DNA of 64,000 bases, from contig KV425631.1 in assembly GCA_001632425.1 (NCBI GenBank), forward strand, positions 4,222 to 68,221. Direction: 5' to 3'. The notes under the pieces were generated by a model. That model was not told where the DNA came from. It saw only the letters and a program-made list of their open reading frames with translations, and ran no database searches. Made by a program: the position numbers and the translations under genes. Positions 1 to 10,948 of this stretch are shown in pieces; position 1 is the stretch's first letter, and each line of letters begins with the position of its first letter. Source of the stretch: Neolentinus lepideus HHB14362 ss-1 (taxonomy: Eukaryota; Basidiomycota; Agaricomycetes; Gloeophyllales; Gloeophyllaceae).

Positions 1-865
1 GACAAGGTGCGACTCGGTGCGCCTATTAGCAGTTGGCGAGATAGCGATGTAGCGACTAGCGACGTATAGCGACGTATAGCGATGATAGCGACTCGGCGCT
101 CTTATCGTAGGCCGAAAGATAGCGACGCAGAGATCGGAGGAAGGATGCAAGATGCAGGAAGCTCAGAGATAGACGCAGGAATGAGATTGGAACACTAGAT
201 TGCGCAGGGAGGACTAACTGAGGCGCCTGTTGCCTGCCTTGTCTGCCTACAGGAGGTCCAACTAAAGTACTCTACTGGGTAAACAAATGAACCAAGAGCC
301 ATATGCTAACAAAATGAAACTACTCCTGAAACTGATCTATCTCAAACCTCAGACAGGGGAACAATCTCCGTAAGCTACAGTGTCCATATGCACAGGCCAC
401 CGCATACCGAAAGAAGCGTGGGAAAGCGCACAGCATCGCATCAAAAAGCGCTATTGCTCCAGGTGGAGGCTGCACAGGTGCCCGCAATGCACGCACAGCC
501 TCGGAATGACTTGAGCTTGATAGAGACCACACTGCCGGATGCAGCTGAAGCAGTGCAACACTGCTGCACTATGCCACTTGTTGGAAGGATACCACGGCAC
601 CGCCGCTATTGTCGAGATGGGTGCGCTTGCTTACATAATGGAGCAGAGCGCCTGCTGAACGAGATCGAAGTGTCGAGGAGTGCAGGAAATAGCTGAAAAA
701 ATCAATAAGAACTCAAATATTGCTTGCGCCACCAGACCGGGAGCCCTAGCGCTATCACACATAGCATGGGAAATAGCGCAAAAGTGCCGAAAATGCGTTT
801 TCTGAGCCTAGAGACACATAGGGTGTATCACCGTCGATAACACGATCAAGGTACTTCAAAAAGAC
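1..865. repeat. TAGCG-rich flank of decayed transposon, no gene
   Basis: The first 130 bases are an irregular array of short units built around TAGCGAC and TAGCGATG, and the motif recurs at about 1.4-1.5 kb and 2.2-2.5 kb. Arrays of short motifs near the ends are usual for CACTA-type transposons, where they bind transposase, so this is probably a subterminal region; that role is inference. The open frames in this stretch are short and overlap on both strands, and I do not believe any of them encodes a protein. Confidence 0.45.
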
Positions 866-1336
866 TTGAGGAGACACCAGACCGGGATTGCAGAGCTTGA
901 GACAGAGAACGAAGAGCTCAAGAATGACGTCGAAAAATCTAGATCACATATCAAAACACTTGCAAACCAGCTATCCAGGCATCTCGAGGACTGTGAGAAG
1001 GATTCGGACTCTGAAAATCATGATGCTGATGAAGATGATGTGGTGGACGAGCAGGACAGTGTTGAAGAAGATGAGCTTGAGGTAAAGCATCTATACACGA
1101 GTGTGTTGGCAACATCTGACCCAAGTTTACTTGTAAGTGCATTCCAGCAAACGTGCATACGAGTTAAGGACTCACCACCGCAGAAATTGATTCATGTTGT
1201 GTACCAACTGTGCCTCAGAGTCGGCGCTTTGACAGCAAATCTCTTGCCTGACTGCCCTGAAGATGACACTGAAGACAAGTGGCCAAAGGACCAGGCAACC
1301 AGCGAGCACTTGGTGCACTTCAAGTGGGACCGGTGA
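866..1336 (+). pseudogene. Acidic coiled-coil protein fragment linked to the transposon
   Basis: An open frame of about 156 codons without a clear ATG start. The first 45 residues are heptad-like and charged (ELETENEEL...), which suggests a coiled coil. They are followed by a run of Asp/Glu and then a more hydrophobic part containing LLVSAFQQ and VYQLCLRVG. I recognise no named domain. The lack of a start codon and its position between repeat-rich blocks suggest an internal exon or remnant of the transposon accessory gene, on the same strand as the remnant at 2.6-3.8 kb. It could instead be an unrelated captured fragment. Confidence 0.35.
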
Positions 1337-2579
1337 TAGGCCCCGTTGGCTTCTGACCCCAGAAAACGCGACTTAGGGCGATTCCGCGTGCTTCGTGGGA
1401 ACGGCGACTTAGCAACTCAATAGCGCACTGTCGGTACTCTGCGCACTAGCGACCCTACGCACCAGCGACGAGGCTCTCGGCTCCTCGGCGGACTTAGGAC
1501 GGCTCCTCGGTAGCGCGGACGTCGGGCGTCATTCAGTCGAGTCATCGGCATTTCGGCAGGCATCGGCCGGCGTTCTTACTGCGGTCCGAACCGAGGCGGT
1601 GTCTCAGGGCGCCTTTCCATATGGCGTACAGCCCGCCGCCGCCTCGGATCAGCGCAAGTTCTATTGGCGCGACTTTCCTTATGCGTGCAGTGCGCATCGA
1701 CACATGGCGCGACCACGGCTATCACGACACCGCCGCACCACAGAGCGGCCCCGCCCTTTATCCCTCTTTCGGCAGCACCGCGCTAGCATCGGCAGCATAG
1801 CCCGCCCCCGGATTATCGAAGAGGCGCGCCCTAACGCAAAGTCAAGACGCACCCGACTGGCTCCCGTCCGCGGAGCGGCGCGCGGGCTAGAGTTCGTCGC
1901 GCAGGATATTGATCGCAGAGCGCATGTGGATTAGGAGCAAGGCAGTACAAGTCGTATGGAGGTGAGGCTGAGCAGAGGCACAACTCGCCGTAATAGGTAG
2001 ACAGGATCAGACACAGAGCAGTCTTTCTTAAGTATTTAAGACATTACTTTACTATCTGCACAACAAGTTATTCTTCACCACACACTTCAGATTTCAGTCT
2101 TGCGCCAGAGCTTTCTTTCTAAGTCCATCTTACGACTCGCGTTTAGGTACTCTTGCGTACCTCCGACTTCACCCAGAGATAGCGACAGAGTACACCAGCG
2201 TAGCGTTGCTGTTCGTAAGTCACCCCATATACATTCCCTTCTCAAAGACAGCCTCGTGCGCTGTAGCGTAGTACTAATCAGAATCGACATACGTCCGAGT
2301 TAGAGATAGCGACTACCAGCAGCGCTCCACTATAGAGCGTCGAAGACCACATAGCGCCGAGCAAGAGGACCATCGTACAGCGCCCATACAGCGCCGTGCA
2401 TATAGCGCTACATAGCGCATAGCGTCGCCTTCACCCTACAGACTGCCGCCGAGTAGCGACTTGGCGCCAACCTTCCTTTAGCCCCACCTATACGTCTCAC
2501 CTCCACCCATCCCCTCCGAACTATATTACCCTTCGCTACCCCGGGCCTCGCAGCCATCTGACACCAAGGGCATTGGTGT
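1337..2579. repeat. Repeat-rich non-coding stretch with TAGCG motifs
   Basis: GC-rich sequence with repeated TAGCG, GCGACT and CTCGGC words, most dense at 1370-1510 and 2180-2480. The open frames here (for example 1599-1934) are arginine-rich translations of GC-rich DNA and show no domain. I see no gene. The same motif composition as the first 130 bases links it to the flanking transposon. Confidence 0.4.
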
Positions 2580-2639
2580 TTGCTTTGTGGTTGTGTCTAC
2601 ACTTTAGGTCTCCTTTTTCCGCGGGTTTCGTCGTGTGTC

Positions 2640-3834
2640 TGTGCATATCACCGGCCTTACACTGATCCCATCAACTACACAGTGATTCAGGACATTACTC
2701 AGTATATCCATGCCAAAGGTGGAGATCGCCTACCTGAGGCTCAGCCCACACTGAAGGATATCACGGATCAGCATCTTGAGGAAAAGGTTATCGAGAAGTT
2801 TGGCCACCTCATGAAGAACATAAGAGCAGCACAGAGGAAAAGAACCAAAGCCAGTGATTCAACTTCTCTCGATACCATCAAAGCCAGCATCTGCGATCCC
2901 AGTGATGATGGTGATGCTCCAGGGGCTGTACAGGCTCCACTGTCCACCAATCAGCAATGTGGTATAACACCCGCACAATGCCAGAGCAGGCAGAAAGTGG
3001 TGTGTTACTCGAGACCTTGCACTTGCAGTTTTTTGCATCTGACTTGGAGTTTAGAAGTGGGAAGTACGGATATGCAAGCGCACACAGCTGCCTGAAGACC
3101 ACGAGTGGCGTAAGGCAAAGTATGATTCGGCCTTTAGGCTGACGATGATATCAGATGATGAAGATGAGTATAATGAAGCCGGAGAGAAGACACACTGCTA
3201 CATCTCTCACCACCCAGCCTGGAGATCTGACTTGGTACATCTATGAACATAGCAAGACCATGCTCAAAGTCACCTATATACTCAGCTGCAAGTGCTGCTT
3301 GATGAAATTGACCAGATAACTGATCCTAAGCCTGTTATGAAACTGACTGTTTGTATTTGAGGACCTGTCAAAGAAGGACCTCCCCCTCTTGCCAGGGAAC
3401 TGAGGAACTGTGCTCAAAGATGGATGGTGTCAGATGAGTGGCTGAAAACTGGTGACAATGATCAGATTTATAATGAACCACAGCACATTGCGATCAGTGG
3501 GACAACCTGGGGAGACACTGAAGACCCAGAGGTGCTAGAAGACAAGAAGAGAAAACACAAGGAGTACATCGAGGATATCAAGTGCAAGAAGACCAAACAG
3601 AATGAGGCTGCATCGAGTGAGAAGTCAAAGCAGAAGAGCAAGAAGAACCGGAAGAGCAAGAAGAAGAAGACTGAGGCCAGTTGGTCCAGGGAAGACAATC
3701 ACAATGAGGATCAGGATGAGCAGCAAGAGAACAACAATGAGGATGATGAGGATGATGACCAGCCAGTGCAGAAATGGCTATGCGGGGGAGATCCAGACAG
3801 GACAGTTTGGTTGGTGGCAATGAGGAGTAAATAG
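2640..3834 (+). pseudogene. Degenerate CACTA accessory protein (charged, Lys/Glu-rich C terminus)
   Basis: Read across frames, this stretch yields one coherent protein broken by stops and shifts. It starts with a helical part (INYTVIQDITQYIHAKGGD, then LKDITDQHLEEKV), continues with YDSAFRLTMISDDEDE and a segment around QITDPKPVMKLT, and ends in an intact frame at 3424-3834 containing WMVSDEWL, WGDTEDPE and a Lys-rich tract followed by Asp/Glu runs. From memory, similar charged proteins accompany Tnp2 transposases in basidiomycete genomes; I have not checked this. The breaks near 2960-3100 and 3240-3360 indicate loss of function. Its 3' end meets the 3' end of the transposase, so the two genes converge. 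Confidence 0.5.
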
Positions 3835-3853
3835 TATTTGTGTCGGTGCTACA

Positions 3854-6800
3854 TCAGTAGATCAAAGTCTTCTTCATCAAAGTCATCAGGCTCTGTCCCT
3901 TGCTAAAGATATCATCAGTAATGTCAATCGAGTTCATGGGAATAGACAGCCAGATGTGGTCAAGTGATATGCAAACCCAGAGATCTTTCTTGATCAGCCT
4001 TGAGAAAATGGGAATGAGTGCGATTGGTGCATCAATCTGCGTGACTGAAATCACTTTGTATTGAGAGAATGAATCAGCATAAACCACATGAATTCCCAAA
4101 GTAGAAGCATAAAGATCCCAAGGAAAAGATGGGATGTACTCATCAGCTAGCAGTCTTTGGACTACCACACATAGATGGTGAGGCTTGGTTCCAGTCTAAA
4201 GCATAAATAACCAGCAGATTTGGACCAGAATCCTGGATGAACAGCCTGGCATTGTGATGAAAGCAAACTTGTCTGTCGTTGTGCACTTCATAGCAGTACA
4301 GCCATAGTGTATCCTGTCCTTTTGCACAAAAGGGAGTGATTTCACAGCACGAGAGGCAAGAAAGGTTACGCCAGGCATCAAAGACATGTCATTGACTAAG
4401 GTGAGATCTGGCCATAGCTGTTGACTGTAGTCCAGCAGAAGACCATATAGGTTACAGTTGTCATTGGAGGAGGTATGCAAGTCAAAGTATTTGACCTTCT
4501 CGAGAGGGCAGTGAGGGAGTTGTATGTTGCCAAGAGACTGTTCACTTGCCGCAATCGCAATCTGAGTCATCATAGCACCATGAGAGCGAGCCTCTGAGAG
4601 ATTATATCAGTGTAATAGCCGTCGCTCGAGCTCGTGTGCAGAAGGTGGTAGGGACAGCAGCAGCTCATAGAGGAGCTGTGTTTGAACCCAGCTCCACATC
4701 AGGGTTAGCTGCATCCTGCTGCAATCATGCCTGTTATGGTTCACTTTTTTGGGCAAAAAGCCACCATCCATACACCGGTCCAAAGTGCTTGATCATCTCG
4801 AGGAAATGCATGGATAGATGGTGATTGATCACCAGGTTGATCCCAAGATGCAAACACTGCTTGCAGTATTTTGCAAGGTAATCTTGTCTGACACAGGCCT
4901 CCACCATTGAGATCATGCTACAGTTCCATGAGTGGGTAGGTGTGCATTTGATATTGGGTGGGAGAGGAGGTTCTCAGTCTGGGACCTCATCTGAAGTGTC
5001 TTTCCACACCCACCAGAGTAGGATAGGTGTGATGTGGAGGAGCCGCTGCCACTCATCTGCCTTCTTGAGTGACTGGTTTTCCCCAAGCTGTCCAGGCATG
5101 AGTAGTACACTAGTGACCCAGCATATAAGGACTTACATTCTTCAGTAATCTCGTGACATGACTGGGCCACCTGACTGAGTTCACCATGTCTTCAAAATGC
5201 TGCTTCAGTGAGTTCTGCCCACCAGCACCAGAGAACATATATCCATTGAATAGAACCTGCATAAAGAGATGTGCAATGATGCCTAGAGTGAGCTGGGATA
5301 GTCAATATGTCACAGAAAATTGACAAAACTGGGCACATACCAAGGAACACATTGTGCATGAAGTCGAGAGCGCATCACATTGAGGGTAACCAGCCCAGCA
5401 ACAGATTCTTAACACACCAGCGCACACTGTAGTCATTCAGTATCTGATCCTGTCATTGAGGATGAGCATCTTTTGACATGAATGACTGTCGGAGAAGCTC
5501 AGAGTCATTTTTGTGAGTAAAGTCTAAGATAATTAGGCTTGAATCTTGTGTGACAAATAGTAGGCTTACCTTCCCTAGTATAGCCAGATGTTCTATTGAT
5601 ATCAACACTCGTGATATCACACCACGGGCAAGGTTGAATCCCCTGGGTATGGGAGGCCAGACCGCAGGTTTTATGGGCACCAGGAGTGTCGCAGTTGTTA
5701 ATAGACTCATCAGTGAAGACTATCTGTGGTTCCTCACCGTGGACTTCCATCTCCACACCTGAGACATTATCAATTAATAAGTAGAGTATATGCACATCAC
5801 TCACCATTCTTCAACTCGGCAATCTCCTTCATAGATGGCTCCATACAGTGGTTGATCTGCTCTGCAGTAGGTTCCTTAGGCCCGGGCATTATACATGGAC
5901 AGATAGTATTGCATTGAAGGAAGCACTCATGGATGGGGAGATCATTGATACAGTAGTAAATTGGCCCAGTTGAATGCGGCCTCTCGAGCATACCAAACCT
6001 ACCAAAAAATCAGCATCCTATATAATATATGTAAGAAAGACTTACCAGTCTGTGTTCAATGACAAATGCAGACCGAAGCGATGAGCATTCAGGTTCTCAC
6101 TCCCTCCTTCAGTGGGAAGATCTTGAACTGTGCCTTGGTCACCATATTCCCGTTGGGTCTGAGTCTGACTCATGTGCCATATTGCACCATCAGAGATATC
6201 CTTCATCACAAAGTCCTTGTCATTGTTGGTACCTGCGGTGGTATTACAGCTATCTCAGATCATCTGCACAAACCCTGGTCACATGAAGAATCTTTGTAGC
6301 GTAGCAATGATTGATGTATGGGGCATAATGAGGATCGCACAGCATCTTCTCTTCCCTTTTGAGTCTTGATAGGTCTCATGGACTTTGCCAGCACAGTCTT
6401 CAAGTATGCAATGGGGACCGGAGAGTTCCATAAGCTCCTTCAGCGTATAGTGTTTCCAGCAAGCAGTATAGAGGGCATATTGAGTGATGTATTGATCGGC
6501 ATCTAGTCCTAGGTGTTGCTTAGCACTTATGAGAGTTCTAACAGGTCGAGGTACAAGAGGAAGGGATCCAGCGATGAAAAGGGCATCAAGTGTCCCATTG
6601 AGTTGACTCGTAGCTTGCTCGACTGTTGTGTTCCCATAGATATTGGCTAAACTAGCCTGTACATGGGCAAGGCAAACCTGAGGCTCCTCAATAAAGGCTA
6701 CTGGAACTCGGTCAGGGTGATCTGCCTCATCCTGCTCACTGCCTGGGGTTGGAGTGTCAGGGAATGGCACCGGTGCAAAAACCTCAAGATGGGGTGGACC

Positions 6801-7088
6801 ACACAGATTAGGGTTTGAATCTGATATATCATGAGAAGGTGTGGATGGTCTCGACTCATGTACTGCAGGGGAGGATGGTCTCCAGAGTTCTCAAACTGCC
6901 AGCAGATCAGGGAATGGTGACAGAGTTCGTGACATTGGATCCATGGCATGGAAAGGGCCTGGAGGGCTGAAAGTCATTGGTTCATCTGAATTGTAGTCGA
7001 ATGGTGTGCTCGGACATAATGGAGAGCTGGCAGTGGCTGCAGGTACTGTCCTCAACGGAGATTGTAGTGGTGGAGGGTTATGGCACAT
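3854..7088 (-). pseudogene. Tnp2-like (CACTA) transposase, multiply disrupted
   Basis: Successive minus-strand segments carry the landmarks of basidiomycete Tnp2 transposases in the right order. They include an N-terminal LGLDADQYI...CWKHYTL segment with IMPHTSI and LQRFFM (about 6.6-6.3 kb), GPIYYCINDLP and CIMPGPKEPT (5.97-5.85 kb), and GVEMEVHG with NCDTPGAHKT, SHTQGIQPCPWCD and the GY zinc-binding region (5.77-5.58 kb). Further on come a C-terminal part with HFGPVYGWWLF (4.75 kb) and IPSFPWDLYAS (4.13 kb). Frame changes and stops separate these blocks and short introns cannot explain all of them, so it is a relic. Intact relatives are usually 800-1100 residues and excise DNA through a DDE/D nuclease fold. 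The catalytic acidic residues could not be assigned here. Confidence 0.75.
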
Positions 7089-9194
7089 ATGTATGTGCTC
7101 AGTCTGCTTTGTTTGGAAGATAAATCCTCAGGGGTGTTTTGAGCATACTCTGCAGTGGCACGGAACACACTGATAGGCCTCCAGCACTGCTAGCCTCTGA
7201 AAACACATTTTCGGCATGTTTGACACAGTGCAGAAAGTGCTGAGACCACTGAGGTATCTCCGAGCGTTCACCAAGCTACGACTCAATACATCAGCGAGCC
7301 CCGAGGACGCGCACCTCCGGCCACTGATGTCACCACCAAGTGTTAGACACTTTGCTGCGCCGCATTCCTGCTGGTGCAATAGAGTTGGACTCTATTCGAT
7401 GACTCAGGATACTCCGAGTTTGTCGAATTCTGCTTATGTGCTCAGATGACAGAACTGATGGCATCAGCGACACTTACTCAACACCATGCCCCTTCCATAC
7501 AATGCAACGATCCTTGGAGCCTCCGGAACTCAGTCTACCAACATGACAGTGACAAATGGCAGCCCTCAGCACCTCTATCAAGCGCCGACACATGCTGAGT
7601 CACTCATATTGTCCTTTCTGATGCATACCAGCTGATCTTACAATCTGTTCGACCTCGCAATACCTCAGCACTCATTGGCCACAGCACATTAAGATGCTGT
7701 GAGCCTCTCGTGCCGCTCCGGTGCCGTCGCAACACTCAGTCATCCCTCCTTATGAAGTTCGAGTCAATTATCATCAAGCACAAGTCATCAAATCGCACTG
7801 ATGCACTGTATGAACTCAAGATGGAAGGATCTTCCCTGAGATGGTGGTTCCTGACCTGCCTAGAGTGCTTCAGAATGAGAGCGGTATGCGGCAGACAATT
7901 GGCGAGCGGCTGGGGAGCTTAGCGAGACTCGGCAGCACATTTTTGGTTGTATTTTCTGATTGTAGATGCATGGAGCGTAGGATATCTCAGACTTAGCAGT
8001 TTCTTAGCTGTTGGGGTCACTTAGTACTTTAGGCGTCCTGTATTTTCATTTTCAGCAGTGAATTTTACCTCACAGTTCACATCTCAAAGCCTCCTTGTGT
8101 CCAAAATTGTGTTCTAAGATGACCTCGGTGTGAGGTCTTGCATTTATCCCTGCATTTATCATCTCCATTGTGTTCTCCCTACATCCCCTGCATCTGTGTT
8201 GCATCTTACTGCGTTCTTGAGTCCTCCAGCATGGAGGAACCTGCAAAGCTATCGTCTGATTATTGTCTGAGTCCGCCAAGAGGACAGCTGGTCTAGCCCA
8301 GCCCCGCAAACCATCCGAGAAGCGCTGAGTCGGTGCTGAGACGTGTAGAGCCAGGGTTTTAGAGAGTTAGGAGCATTATAGAGTGTCTGGGTCTACTCAC
8401 AAGAGAGATACAGTGCCATTTATTGTTCTGTTTTGCCTCCCTCACCTCCCCCAAGCTTTACCTTTCTGCCCTTCGACTACTGACACTATTAGATGGAGTT
8501 CCCTCCGCATTATCTAGGTGTTTTTGGTGGTTGTTGTGTGTTGTAGCCTGTCAACGCTCAGTTCTCTAAAAAAGAATTTTCTTTTGTAGACCAAGCGGAA
8601 GCTATTTCAACGTACAGCCGCCATTAACATCCCAAATACCAACTAAAGTGTCCTAGGTCTCCACCGTAAATAATGTGAGCCTCTCAGATAGTGTCGAGAA
8701 CAAGCAGAGTGTGTCTGACAGTGAGAGCGGCCTGAGGGTGACATTGTCGACAGTGGCAGTCAGGGGAGTAGTCAGACTTATAATTGCAGAATGAGCGTGA
8801 CGCATCCATGAGCCTGCTCGTGATGGCTCACATGCTACAACTTGGAACAAACGGGCCCAAGGATGACAATACTACATCATCATAATCCATAAATGGTGCA
8901 TTCCATGCTTAATGTGGGTTTATTATATAATGTACCGACAGTTGGCTGCGATGTCATTTTGCAGTTTTGTGCTGTGTCATATACCTTCACAGAGCAGATA
9001 TATAGAAACTATAGACCATTGTGGATAATGGATTATTGAACTGCTATTTATTAAAATATCTAGTAGTGTGGCTATCTCAACCACTCATCCCCCTACCCAG
9101 CTCAACCCATATTCAGAAAAGCAGAAAACGGTGACAAAATTCACCAGAGGGGACCATAGCACAGTGCCCCTCCTCACCATCTCCCTGGCCTCTG
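7089..9194. other. No gene; right flank of transposon and anonymous sequence
   Basis: About 2.1 kb without a supportable gene. Between 7.9 and 8.35 kb there are GGCGAGCGGC, TTAGCGAGACTCGG and GCTGAGTCGGTGCTGAG words that resemble the motif-rich left flank and may be the other subterminal region. From 8.4 to 9.19 kb the sequence becomes AT-richer and lacks any motif I recognise. The small open frames on both strands show no domain or splice pattern. Confidence 0.4.
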
Positions 9195-9536
9195 GTGCTG
9201 GTATACATAATTGCTAAATCAGGCTCTCAGAATCTGAAGAAATCTCAGCACCCACCCCAGAAGCCAAAGCAAAAGAAAGAAGCACTGAAATGGATTATGA
9301 CTACGCCAGCTGATATGAGCAAGGGGAAGCCTGGTACAACATTATCAGCTCACCATATCGCTTCAGACATCTACCTACAATATTTGGGTCTCACTGAAGA
9401 CCAGCGAGAGGCCCTTTCCCGCCTGTATGAGGTGGAGGGCTTCGAAGACCATGTATTTGACACATCCGAAGGGTCCCAAACCCAACATCATTGGTGCTTC
9501 ACCCAAAAAGGTCCAAAAATGAAAGCAGTCTTATAG
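9195..9536 (+). CDS. Hypothetical short protein, possible transposon fragment
   Basis: An open frame of 113 codons whose first codon is CTG rather than ATG, so it is probably an internal exon or a fragment. It encodes a Lys/Pro-rich start followed by a helical part (ASDIYLQYLGLTEDQREALSRL). It resembles the charged accessory proteins of fungal transposons in style, but I recognise no family. No neighbouring exon could be joined with confidence, and the foldback element begins 230 bp downstream. It may not be expressed. Confidence 0.25.
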   Translation: MLVYIIAKSGSQNLKKSQHPPQKPKQKKEALKWIMTTPADMSKGKPGTTLSAHHIASDIYLQYLGLTEDQREALSRLYEVEGFEDHVFDTSEGSQTQHHWCFTQKGPKMKAVL

Positions 9537-9764
9537 ATATCACTGATAGACTGTTATACCAATTTGTATCAATAAAGTATCAAATCACAATATAGCATAC
9601 AAAGCTAGCTAACTATGATACAGAACACGGAGAGGAGACCCAGCTGGACTTAACACACGTGGGCAGAGCATGGCGCACGTGGTGCTCCAGTCTAGATCGC
9701 ATCAGATCAAGGTACATGAGCTATTTTCAGCTCTTCCCAAAAAGGCGACAGGTTGTGTCAGCCT

Positions 9765-10265
9765 TGTATCACTTTGCGAGTTGCACTCTTTTGGACCCTG
9801 CAAAAGGTTGATCAGAAGGGATATCAAAAAGGTTATATTTAGGAATACATTCTAGAGGGCTCAAAATATAATATTTTAAACAGTCTCAAAATGAAATGCT
9901 GAAGGTTACCTTTGCCATTACCTTCGCAAATACTTTTGCAAGGGTAAAAATAGATCTTTTGTGCCCATTTAAAGTGGTTACTACCATATAAGCTCTTGCA
10001 GCGCCCCAAAAGGGATTATCCTGGCAGGGGTCACATGATTTAAAGATCATATTTTTTAAAGTTGAAAAAGGATTACTACATCAGGCAACAGTTTATTATA
10101 TTTTTGAAAATTGCACCAGTTAATGCTGAAGATAACCTTTCCTATTCCATTTTGAGCTATGTCAACATATCACATTTCAAGGTCTACAAAATGCATCCCT
10201 AAACATTATCTTTTCGATATCCCTTTTGCTAGGCCTAAAAGAGTGCAACTCCCGAAGTGTATCCC
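9765..10265. mobile_element. Foldback (MITE-like) element with long imperfect inverted repeats
   Basis: The left arm (about 9765-9920) and right arm (about 10110-10265) are imperfect reverse complements over some 130-150 bp. The outer parts share GAGTTGCACTCTTTT, a following GGGATATC(A/G)AAAAGGTTAT-like stretch, then ATTTAGG(G/A)AT(A/G)CATT, CTCAAAATG and a GGTTA(C/T)CTT segment. The centre is AT-rich with TTTAAAG and TTTTGCA words. There is no coding capacity. Long terminal inverted repeats on a roughly 500-bp AT-rich unit are typical of foldback or MITE elements moved in trans by a DNA transposase. A target-site duplication is not evident, so the ends are approximate. Confidence 0.7.
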
Positions 10266-10948
10266 CTTTGAAGTAGTTTCAAGAGGTTTGAAGTCCTTTG
10301 AGCAACACGTGAGAAAATAACGAGGAGGCTGACTTTAATTACCTTCATGACATTTGGCGTATTGGCACAATACTCAAATATTCACATATTCACTGCCAGA
10401 CCCATGTAACATGCTTCCAAACAACGTCGGTTGCTCCCAAACAAGCCTCCACCGACTGGTGCTGAAGCCTGAGCTCAACGCTTAGTAGTAACCTGCTACG
10501 GAGAGTTTCCAGGCATCGCAAGAAATGCGATAGGGGGCACGAACACACCAGTATCAACCCCATTTGCATGCAATGATGGCCCTTTCTGTGGAATCATGGC
10601 CCCGATGGACTATATCACCACCACCTTGAGCTCAGGAAAGAGCATGAAGGCGGTCTATCTACTGCGGACATCGTCAACTGTATGATATGCTATTTAGCTA
10701 GCGTGGTCTCTGCCAAGTCCCTGCATGTGCCTGTTCCTGCAGCTCAAAAGGATTGACCCCTTGATAACCCAGTATCTGTGAAGAACTACAGTGCCGGCGA
10801 TGTTGTTTGTAGTACTGACCAACAGTAAGCTCAGCCAGACGCATGTGCGTCCTAGTCGTTTCGTGCGACAGGTCCCATCTATTTTCCCTTCCAGTTGCCC
10901 AATATAAAGCCTCTGGAGAGTTCGTCATGAAGGTGTTAGGAGACTGTT
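10266..10948. other. Intergenic; promoter region of the phosphatase gene
   Basis: No gene is visible. The final 150 bp before the phosphatase start contain a pyrimidine-rich run (ATTTTCCCTTCC) followed by a good TATA element at 10903-10908. Short open frames on both strands here show no domain. Confidence 0.5.
10903..10908 (+). promoter_or_regulatory. TATA box of the acid phosphatase gene
   Basis: TATAAA lies 41 bp upstream of the chosen start codon and follows a CT-rich stretch, a common arrangement in fungal promoters. An ATG at 10927 lies between this element and the true start and opens a different frame that overlaps the signal peptide. If transcription starts upstream of 10927, that ATG would reduce translation of the phosphatase. 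Confidence 0.5.

Larger units (their letters stand above)
1..8400. mobile_element. Decayed CACTA/Tnp2-type DNA transposon (approximate limits)
   Basis: A broken Tnp2-like transposase on the minus strand (about 7.09-3.85 kb) converges on a degenerate lysine- and acid-rich accessory protein on the plus strand (about 0.87-3.83 kb), and both sides are flanked by TAGCG/GGCGAG-rich short motifs. This convergent two-gene layout fits En/Spm (CACTA) elements. I could not identify terminal inverted repeats or a 3-bp target duplication. The left end may lie outside the window, and the right limit is placed where the motif-rich sequence fades. Stops and frame changes in both genes indicate an inactive copy. 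Confidence 0.6.

Noticed and set aside
1599..1934. Arg-rich protein of 111 codons in the transposon flank
   Set aside because: Its composition reflects GC-rich repeats and there is no recognisable domain.
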